NCBI RefSeq assembly: GCF_042096055.1
Contig: NZ_JBELMH010000088.1
Coordinates: 1-12,096 of the forward strand
DNA length: 12,096 nt
Source of the DNA: Citreimonas sp042096055
GTDB lineage: Bacteria; Pseudomonadota; Alphaproteobacteria; Rhodobacterales; Rhodobacteraceae
Reading direction: 5' to 3'
The position numbers were made by a program, and so were the translations under genes. The notes beneath the pieces are model-generated. The model had not been told where the DNA came from. It did no database searches and worked only from the letters and a program-made list of their open reading frames with translations. Below are positions 6,868-12,096 of the stretch, in pieces. Each line of letters starts with the position of its first letter. The first letter of the stretch is position 1.

Positions 6868-6877
6868 GCGCGTGGGC

Positions 6878-6883
6878 TTATCT
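6878..6883 (+). promoter_or_regulatory. -10-like hexamer for fliF
   Basis: TTATCT lies 10 bases past the CtrA-like box. Transcription would start near 6890, about 34 bases before the fliF TTG. No convincing -35 hexamer is present, which fits an activator-dependent promoter. Prediction only. Confidence 0.35.
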
Positions 6884-6923
6884 GGCCTCAACCCGAACAG
6901 AACGTTTGGAGTGGAGGTCGACA

Positions 6924-8534
6924 TTGCAGCAGCTCATGACTGTCTGGAACTCGCTGGGCATCCGTCAGCGCATCATCGTCGCCGGCGCGTCACTCGCGGT
7001 CATGCTCGCCGTTCTGGGGTTGGCGCGGATGGCGTCCGCGCCGAACATGGCGCTGCTCTACGCGGGGCTCGAGACCAGCGCGGCGGGTGACGTCGTCCAG
7101 GCGCTCGAATCGCGCGGCATGGCGTACGAGATCCGCGGCGGTTCGATCTTCGTGCCCGAACCCGAACGCGATGCGCTGCGCCTGACGCTGGCCAGCGAGG
7201 GGCTGCCGGCGAACGGCAACCAGGGCTACGAGCTGCTGGACGGCCTGTCGGGATTCGGCACCACGTCGCAGATGTTCGACGCCGCCTACTGGCGCGCGAA
7301 AGAGGGCGAGCTTGCCCGGACGATCGTCTCGAACCCGGCAATCGCGACCGCCCGCGTGCATATCGCCAACAGCAGCGCGAATCCCTTTCAGCGTGACGTG
7401 ACGCCGACGGCGTCCATCTCCGTCACCACGACCGGCGCCGTCCTGTCGCCGCCGCAGGCCCGCGCGATCCGCTACCTGGTGGCCTCGGCCGTGCCGGGGA
7501 TGGAGGCCGACAACGTCGCCGTGATCGACGGCAAGGGCGGGCTGATCGGCGCCGAGGCCGAGACCGGCGGCGCGCTCAGCGCGGCCGACCGCGCCTCGTC
7601 GATGCGCGACCGCGTGCAGCGCCTGATGGAGGCGCGCGTGGGTGTCGGCAACGCGGTGGTCGAAGTCAGCGTCGACACCGTGACCGAGACCGAATCGATC
7701 CGCGAGCGGCGCTTCGATCCCGAGGGGCGCGTCGCGATCTCGACCGATTCCGAAGAACGCACCGACCAGTCGCAAGAGGCCGGGCCCGGCGACGTTACGG
7801 TCGCGTCCAACCTGCCAGACGGCGAGGCCAACGCCGAAGGCGGCAGCTCGACCTCGCAGGCCAGCGAGACGCGCGAACGCGTCAACTACGAGGTGTCTGA
7901 AACCACCCGCGAAGTCATGCGCGCGCCGGGCGCGATCCGTCGCCTGACCGTCGCGGTGCTGGTCAACGGAACTTACGCGCCGGGCGCAGACGGCCAGCCA
8001 GTGTTCGAGCCGCTGCCCGAGGGCGAGATGCAGGCGCTGCGCGCGCTGGTCGAATCGGCCGTCGGCTACGACGAGGCTCGGGGCGACCAGATCACGCTGC
8101 GCTCGCTGCCCTTTGAGCGGCCCGAGGGGCTGGGCACCGGCCCGATCGAGCCGGGATTCTTCACCGGCAGCATCGACACGATGCGCCTCGCGCAGATGGG
8201 CATCTTGGCGGTCGTGGCACTGCTGCTGGGCCTGTTCGTGGTCCGCCCGATCCTTGCGCGCGGTGCGGCACGGGCCTCGGCCGGCGTGCTGCCCGCTCCG
8301 GACGCGGATTACGCCGACGCCGACGCGCTCGACGGCGATGCCCAATTCGAGACGCTGCCCGCCCTGTCGGGCAGCCCCGATTTCGGCGGCATGGGCATGG
8401 TCGACTTCGACATGGACGACGAGCCGGTCAGCGAGGACCCGGTCGAACGGCTGCGGCACCTCATCGAGGAACGCCGGACCGAGTCGGTCGAGATCCTGCG
8501 CAGCTGGCTGGATGAGAAGGAAGAGGCGAAATGA
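6924..8534 (+). CDS. fliF: Flagellar MS-ring protein FliF
   Basis: FliF forms the MS-ring in the inner membrane, around which the export gate and C-ring assemble. This copy has 536 aa, near the usual 530-570. It has an N-terminal span (about residues 17-34), ring-building domains of the YscJ/FliF type (about 40-220, with LLYAGLE and the NPFQRDVTPTASISVTTTG stretch), a Ser/Glu-rich linker (about 260-320), a conserved VNYEVSETTREVMRAPGAIRRLTVAVLVNG segment split over 315-346, a second span (425-447), and a C-terminal FliG-binding tail (about 505-536, DPVERLRHLIEERRTESVEILRSWL). The start is a TTG at 6924: GGAGG (6913-6917) lies 6 bases upstream and MQQLMTVWN resembles the N-terminus of Roseobacter FliF. 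The in-frame ATG at 6936 is too far from that site. First gene of the rightward flagellar run. Confidence 0.96.
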   Translation: MQQLMTVWNSLGIRQRIIVAGASLAVMLAVLGLARMASAPNMALLYAGLETSAAGDVVQALESRGMAYEIRGGSIFVPEPERDALRLTLASEGLPANGNQGYELLDGLSGFGTTSQMFDAAYWRAKEGELARTIVSNPAIATARVHIANSSANPFQRDVTPTASISVTTTGAVLSPPQARAIRYLVASAVPGMEADNVAVIDGKGGLIGAEAETGGALSAADRASSMRDRVQRLMEARVGVGNAVVEVSVDTVTETESIRERRFDPEGRVAISTDSEERTDQSQEAGPGDVTVASNLPDGEANAEGGSSTSQASETRERVNYEVSETTREVMRAPGAIRRLTVAVLVNGTYAPGADGQPVFEPLPEGEMQALRALVESAVGYDEARGDQITLRSLPFERPEGLGTGPIEPGFFTGSIDTMRLAQMGILAVVALLLGLFVVRPILARGAARASAGVLPAPDADYADADALDGDAQFETLPALSGSPDFGGMGMVDFDMDDEPVSEDPVERLRHLIEERRTESVEILRSWLDEKEEAK

Positions 8535-9136
8535 GCGGGCTTTCCGACTATCTCGACGATTTCGGCGAGCCCGAGCGCGACGCCGAACCGGCAGCGCCGG
8601 CCCAGGACCCGGCCGAGATCGAGGCCCGCAGGCTGGAGGCGTTCGAGGAAGGCTACCGCGCCGGATGGGACGACTCGGTCAAGGCGCAGGCGGACGATTC
8701 CGCGCGCCTGTCGAGCACCTTCGCGCAGCACCTCGGCGATCTCTCCTTCACCTATCAGGAAGCCTACACCGCCATCATGGGGGCGATGGGGCCGCTGCTC
8801 GACGAGATGATCGCCAAGCTGCTGCCCGAAATGGCGCGGCAGAGCCTGGGCGGCCACATCACCGAACAGCTCGAGGCACTGGCGCAGGAGATCGGCCGCC
8901 GCGACGTGGTGATCGCCGTGGCGCCGGGCCGCCGCGACGCCGTGGCCCCGCTGATCGAGGGCGACTTCGCGTTCCCGGTCTCGATCGTCGAGGACGACAC
9001 GCTGGGCGCCGATCAGGCCGACATCCGCTTTGGAGAGACCGAGCGCCAGATCGACCTGGCCGACATGCTGACCGCCTTCACCGCCATGGTCGAAGGCTTC
9101 TCGGACGAGAACGGAAGGAAGATCGTCAATGGATGA
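8531..9136 (+). CDS. fliH: FliH-like flagellar export ATPase regulator
   Basis: FliH proteins hold the FliI ATPase near the export gate and C-ring. This 201-aa protein has an acidic, Pro/Ala-rich N-terminus (residues 1-32), a FliH-style FEEGYRAGW segment (38-46, F..GY..G), a helical middle (about 50-120), and an alpha/beta C-terminal part (about 120-190, DVVIAVAPGRRDAVAPLI and ADIRFGETERQIDL) like the domain that binds the FliI N-terminus. The ATG overlaps the fliF stop (ATGA), with GAAGAGG upstream, and fliN starts inside its end, so it is tightly coupled. Sequence similarity to classical FliH is weak, as is common in this lineage. Position between fliF and fliN supports the call, though fliG and fliI are absent here. 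Confidence 0.72.
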   Translation: MSGLSDYLDDFGEPERDAEPAAPAQDPAEIEARRLEAFEEGYRAGWDDSVKAQADDSARLSSTFAQHLGDLSFTYQEAYTAIMGAMGPLLDEMIAKLLPEMARQSLGGHITEQLEALAQEIGRRDVVIAVAPGRRDAVAPLIEGDFAFPVSIVEDDTLGADQADIRFGETERQIDLADMLTAFTAMVEGFSDENGRKIVNG

Positions 9137-9416
9137 CGCGCAGACCACCACCCGCACCGAAGGCGGAAATGCCTTCACCTCTGTCCCGATCGAGATCACG
9201 GTCTCGATCGGCCGCGCCCGCCCGTCGGTGCGCGAGCTGCTGCAATTGTCCAAGGGCAGCGTGCTGTCGCTGGACAAGAAGCTCGAGGATCCGGTCGAGC
9301 TGTATGTCGGCGACCGGCTGATCGGGATCGGCGTGCTCGAGGTCGTCGAGGGCCAGGGCGCGGGGCAGCTTGCCGTGCGCGTGACCGAGGTGGTCGACAT
9401 GCAGACGCCGTCGTAA
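9129..9416 (+). CDS. fliN: Flagellar motor switch protein FliN
   Basis: FliN is the lower C-ring protein, needed for switching and for docking FliH-FliI. This copy has 95 aa, short but normal for alphaproteobacteria. After an 18-residue polar N-terminus, a SpoA (surface presentation) domain covers about 19-90: VPIEITVSIGRARPSVRELLQL, then KGSVLSLDKKLEDPVELYVGDRLIGIGVLEVV and a final LAVRVTEVV strand. A VEGQGAGQ turn (73-80) is a few residues longer than the usual VVDE turn. The ATG at 9129 has GGAAGGAA 8 bases upstream and overlaps the fliH end by 8 bases. A second ATG at 9133 is out of frame. fliP follows 2 bases after the stop. Confidence 0.94.
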   Translation: MDDAQTTTRTEGGNAFTSVPIEITVSIGRARPSVRELLQLSKGSVLSLDKKLEDPVELYVGDRLIGIGVLEVVEGQGAGQLAVRVTEVVDMQTPS

Positions 9417-9418
9417 TC

Positions 9419-10141
9419 ATGCGGCATTGGGGACTTGCCGCGCTGCTGCTGGCGATGCCGGCGGTGGCGCAGGCGCAATCGCTGTCGATCGACCTGGGCG
9501 AGGGCGGCTCGATCACCGCCACGTCGATCCAGCTGATCGCGCTGATCACGCTGCTCAGCCTCGCGCCGGGCATCGCGATCATGATCACCTGCTTTCCGTT
9601 CATCGTGACGGTGCTTGGGATCCTGCGCCAGGCGGTGGGCCTGCAGCAATCGCCGCCCAACATGCTGATCGTCAGCCTGGCGCTGTTCCTGACCTACTTC
9701 GTGATGGAGCCGGTCTTCACCGAGGCGTGGGAGCTGGGGATCGAGCCCCTCGTCGAGGAACAGATCGACATCACCGAGGCGTTCGGCCGCGCGATCGTTC
9801 CGTTCCGCGAGTTCATGGCCGGCCGGATGGACCCCGACACCTTTGCCGCGATGGCCGAGCTTCGCCCCGACGGCGACGGCATGGCGCTGTCGCCCGACGC
9901 GCCGCTGTCGGTGCTGATCCCCAGCTTCATGCTGTCCGAGGTCGCCCGCGCCTTCCAGGTCGGCTTCCTGATCTTCCTGCCCTTCCTGATCATCGACCTG
10001 GTGGTCGCGGCGGTGCTGATGTCGATGGGCATGATGATGGTCCCGCCGGCCATCGTGTCGCTGCCGTTCAAGCTGGCGTTCTTCGTCATCGCCGACGGCT
10101 GGGCGCTGCTGGCGGGCTCGCTGGTCAAGGGCTACTTCTAG
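9419..10141 (+). CDS. fliP: Flagellar export gate protein FliP
   Basis: FliP forms the core of the flagellar type III export gate with FliQ and FliR. This copy has 240 aa. It has a cleavable signal peptide (about 1-19, ending VAQAQ), a first hydrophobic segment (about 36-57), the family signature TVLGILRQAVGLQQSPPN (64-81), a second span (82-98, LALFLTYFVMEPVF), the REFM motif of the periplasmic loop (near 130), a SVLIPSFMLSEVARAFQVGF stretch (about 164-183), and C-terminal spans ending VKGYF, with the methionine-rich MSMGMMMVPP segment typical of FliP. The ATG is two bases after the fliN stop, with no clear ribosome-binding site of its own, so translation is probably coupled. Last flagellar gene in the window; fliO, fliQ and fliR do not follow it. 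Confidence 0.97.
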   Translation: MRHWGLAALLLAMPAVAQAQSLSIDLGEGGSITATSIQLIALITLLSLAPGIAIMITCFPFIVTVLGILRQAVGLQQSPPNMLIVSLALFLTYFVMEPVFTEAWELGIEPLVEEQIDITEAFGRAIVPFREFMAGRMDPDTFAAMAELRPDGDGMALSPDAPLSVLIPSFMLSEVARAFQVGFLIFLPFLIIDLVVAAVLMSMGMMMVPPAIVSLPFKLAFFVIADGWALLAGSLVKGYF

Positions 10142-10188
10142 CACGTCCCGTCTGGGCAAGGCCGCGATCCGCGCCTAGGCTCCGCCGC

Positions 10189-11409
10189 ATGACCGACGCG
10201 CTCGTCCTCGACAGCCGCTATTCCTGGATCCGCGTCGGCCTTGCGCTGCTGATCGCGGTTGCGGGCAACGTGGGCATGTGGGTGGTCACGGTCGTCCTGC
10301 CCGAGTTGCAGGCCGAGTTCGGCCTGTCGCGCGGCGCGTCCTCGCTGCCCTATGTCGCCACGATGATCGGCTTCGCGACCGGCAACCTCGGCTTCGGGCG
10401 TCTGTCGGACCGTCTGGGCATCACCGCGACGCTGAGCCTGGCCGCGCTGCTGGTGAGCGCGGGCTATGGCCTTGCGGCTTTCGCGCCGTCGATCGCCGTG
10501 CTGTGCGTCCTGCAATTGGCGATCGGCTTCGGCACCGCGGCGAGCTTCGGGCCGCTGATCGCCGATACGTCTCAATGGTTCCTGCGCCGGCGCGGCCTTG
10601 CGGTCGCGATCACCGCGTCGGGCAATTACCTGTCGGGCGCATTCTGGCCGCCGCTTCTGGCGTGGCTGGGCGACGGGGCAGGCTGGCGCTGGGTCTACGG
10701 CGCGCTTGCGATCATGACGCTGGTGGTGGTCGTGCCGCTGGCGCAGGCCCTGCGGCCAAAAGTTCCCGAAAGCGCCACCCGGGCGGTCGAGACCGCCGCC
10801 GCCTCGCGCACCCGCGCGACCGGTCTCAGCCCGCGGGCGCTGCAATGGCTGCTCGGCCTCGCCGGGATCGCCTGCTGCGTCGCCATGTCGATGCCGCAGG
10901 TTCACATCGTGGCGTTGTGCGTCGACCTCGGCTTCGGCGCGGTCGTGGGTGGGCAGATGCTGTCGTTGATGCTGCTGGGCGGCGTGGCCTCGCGGCTGGT
11001 CTCGGGCGTGCTGGCCGACCGCCTGGGCGGCGTGACCACGCTTCTGATCGGCTCCGGCCTGCAGGCCCTGGCGCTGTTGCTCTACCTGCCCGCGGGTGGA
11101 CTGGTCTCGCTCTACACCGTCAGCCTGATCTTCGGGCTGAGCCAGGGCGGCATCGTGCCCTCGTACGCGGTGATCGTGCGCGAATACATGCCCGCGCGCG
11201 AGGCCGGCAACCGCGTCGGCTTTGTCATGATGATGACGATCCTCGGCATGGCGCTGGGCGGCTGGCTGTCGGGCGCGATCTATGACTGGAGCGGAAGCTA
11301 CGCGCTGGCCTTCGTGAACGGGTTCGCCTGGAACGCGGTCAACATCGCGATCATGCTAGGTATCCTGATGCGGGGCCGCCGCGCCGGGCGCGCGATCCAG
11401 ACAGTCTGA
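10189..11409 (+). CDS. MFS transporter
   Basis: This is a predicted 12-span secondary transporter of 406 aa in the inner membrane. Motif A in the loop between spans 2 and 3 is present (GFGRLSDRLG, 68-77) with a second-half counterpart (SGVLADRLGG, 272-281). A charged central loop (about 188-215) divides the two six-span halves. Near the end, GIVPSYAVIVREYMPAREAGNR and GMALGGWLSGAIYDW resemble monocarboxylate/oxalate-formate-type MFS proteins, but the substrate cannot be named. The ATG at 10189 has only a weak ribosome-binding site (TAGGC, 10177-10181). The frame is open upstream through fliP, but that part is out-of-frame fliP. It follows fliP by 47 bases on the same strand and may read through from it, although the function looks unrelated. 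Confidence 0.92.
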   Translation: MTDALVLDSRYSWIRVGLALLIAVAGNVGMWVVTVVLPELQAEFGLSRGASSLPYVATMIGFATGNLGFGRLSDRLGITATLSLAALLVSAGYGLAAFAPSIAVLCVLQLAIGFGTAASFGPLIADTSQWFLRRRGLAVAITASGNYLSGAFWPPLLAWLGDGAGWRWVYGALAIMTLVVVVPLAQALRPKVPESATRAVETAAASRTRATGLSPRALQWLLGLAGIACCVAMSMPQVHIVALCVDLGFGAVVGGQMLSLMLLGGVASRLVSGVLADRLGGVTTLLIGSGLQALALLLYLPAGGLVSLYTVSLIFGLSQGGIVPSYAVIVREYMPAREAGNRVGFVMMMTILGMALGGWLSGAIYDWSGSYALAFVNGFAWNAVNIAIMLGILMRGRRAGRAIQTV

Positions 11410-11420
11410 GCGGCCTCAGA
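11405..11420. terminator. Symmetric hairpin spanning both convergent stop codons
   Basis: TCTGAG-CGGC-CTCAGA forms a perfect 6-bp stem with a tetraloop. It contains the MFS stop (TGA, 11407-11409) and the trhO stop (TCA on plus, 11416-11418). Being palindromic it would form in both transcripts. There is no U-run on either side, so it could be a weak bidirectional terminator or a 3'-end stabiliser. Structure seen; role inferred. Confidence 0.35.
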
Positions 11421-12096
11421 AATCGTCGGGGACGTCCGCGTGAAGGTGTCGTTCGCCCCGCGCCCGGGCCAGCGCGATCTGGCGCTGGCGTTCGCGGAAG
11501 CGCGCCTTGTCCTCGACCGAGGTTTCGTGCGCGCAATGGTGGCAGGCGACGCCCGCCTCGAACTCCGGCCGCGCGCGATCGTCGGGCAGGATCGGCCGCC
11601 TGCAGGCGTGGCACAGGTCGTGCGGCCCTTCGCGCAGCCCGTGTTCCACCGACACGCGCCCGTCGAAGACGAAACACGCGCCGCGCCATTCGCTGTCCTC
11701 CTCTGGCACGTCCTCGAGGTATTTCAGGATGCCGCCCTTGAGGTGGTAGACCTCGGGCACGCCCTGGCCGAGCAGGTAGTTCGTCGACTTCTCGCAGCGG
11801 ATGCCGCCGGTGCAGAACATCGCGATCCGCTTGTTGTGGAAGCGCTGCTTGTTGGCCTCCCACCAGGCCGGGAAGTCGCGGAAAGACCCGGTGCTTGGAT
11901 CGACCGCGCCGTTGAACGTGCCGATGGCGGTCTCGTAGGCGTTGCGGGTGTCGATCACGGCCACGTCCGGCGAACGGATCAGCGCGTTCCAGTCGCTCGG
12001 GTCGACGTGGTGACCGACGCGCGCCAGCGGATCGACGTCCGGCTGGCCCATGGTGACGATCTCGCGCTTCACGCGCACCTTCATGCGGGCGAAGGG
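11416..12096 (-). CDS. trhO: tRNA uridine(34) hydroxylase TrhO, rhodanese-like (5' end outside window)
   Basis: TrhO (formerly YceA, UPF0176) hydroxylates uridine 34 of certain tRNAs, the first step toward cmo5U/mo5U wobble modification (established for the family). Visible here are the last 226 codons. They begin with PFARMKVRVKREIVTMGQPDVDP, the end of the family's N-terminal domain, so the true start lies beyond the right edge and the in-frame ATG at 12084 is internal. The rhodanese domain follows, with VIDTRNAYETAIGTFNGAVDP, the DFPAWWEANK segment and the active-site loop MFCTGGIRCEKS. The C-terminus holds two CxxC pairs (CHAC and CHHC), which probably bind zinc, then a basic helix. It ends 6 bases from the convergent MFS gene. 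Confidence 0.95.
   Translation of the reverse strand, partial: PFARMKVRVKREIVTMGQPDVDPLARVGHHVDPSDWNALIRSPDVAVIDTRNAYETAIGTFNGAVDPSTGSFRDFPAWWEANKQRFHNKRIAMFCTGGIRCEKSTNYLLGQGVPEVYHLKGGILKYLEDVPEEDSEWRGACFVFDGRVSVEHGLREGPHDLCHACRRPILPDDRARPEFEAGVACHHCAHETSVEDKARFRERQRQIALARARGERHLHADVPDDF

Noticed and set aside
6807..6923. A sigma-54 promoter for the flagellar genes
   Set aside because: I found no TGGCAC-N5-TTGC-like pair with -24/-12 spacing on either strand of the fliL-fliF region. The CtrA-like box is the better explanation.
6990..8459. A 489-codon open frame antisense to fliF
   Set aside because: High-GC shadow. The translation is rich in Arg, Ala, His and Gly with no domain pattern, while fliF on the other strand is complete and well conserved.
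8309..10159. A 616-codon open frame antisense to the FliH-like gene, fliN and fliP
   Set aside because: It runs across three real genes, and its composition (HRHQHRRD and RQ-rich runs) is that of a reverse-strand artefact.

Overview
The window comes from a high-GC alphaproteobacterium, most likely a Rhodobacteraceae member (Roseobacter group). This rests on the flagellar gene set and its arrangement (fliL and a MotE-like gene divergent from fliF-fliH-fliN-fliP), a candidate CtrA-type box in the shared control region, the style of the FliF N-terminus, and the GC-rich codon use throughout. It looks like ordinary chromosomal sequence: I see no transposase, phage gene, integrase, CRISPR array, tRNA or rRNA.

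Layout, left to right. (1) 1-2401, minus strand: an exporter-like ABC system of the YbbA/YbbP type, made of a permease cut by the window edge and by a 100-N assembly gap (1618-1717), and its ATPase, whose end is lost in the gap. Divergent from it, with only 18 bp between the start codons, is a secreted SGNH/GDSL esterase of the TesA type (2420-3115). This ATPase/permease/TesA neighbourhood is a familiar proteobacterial one. (2) 3185-3448: an 87-aa predicted single-span membrane protein of unknown function, whose Shine-Dalgarno sequence lies in a hairpin. (3) 3454-5159, minus strand: a Tat-type L,D-transpeptidase followed, with a 4-base stop/start overlap, by a geranylgeranyl-reductase-family flavoprotein that starts with TTG. 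(4) 5264-10141: the flagellar locus. Leftward run fliL, a 119-aa single-span coiled-coil protein and a MotE-like MgtE_N-domain protein; rightward run fliF, a FliH-like gene, fliN and fliP. Both start from a 117-bp region that holds one palindromic CtrA-like site flanked by two outward-facing -10-like hexamers. (5) 10189-11409: an MFS transporter, tail-to-tail (6 bp apart) with (6) trhO, a tRNA uridine hydroxylase gene that runs off the right edge.

How the genes work together: FliF (MS-ring), FliN (C-ring), FliP (export gate) and the FliH-like protein (export ATPase regulator) build the flagellar base. FliL and the MotE-like protein act at the stator/motor. fliG, fliI, fliM, fliO, fliQ and fliR are not in this window and must lie elsewhere if the flagellum is complete. 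I did not find a clear new system. The best leads are two uncharacterised small membrane proteins (87 and 119 aa), the bidirectional CtrA-like control site, and the translationally coupled transpeptidase/flavoprotein pair.
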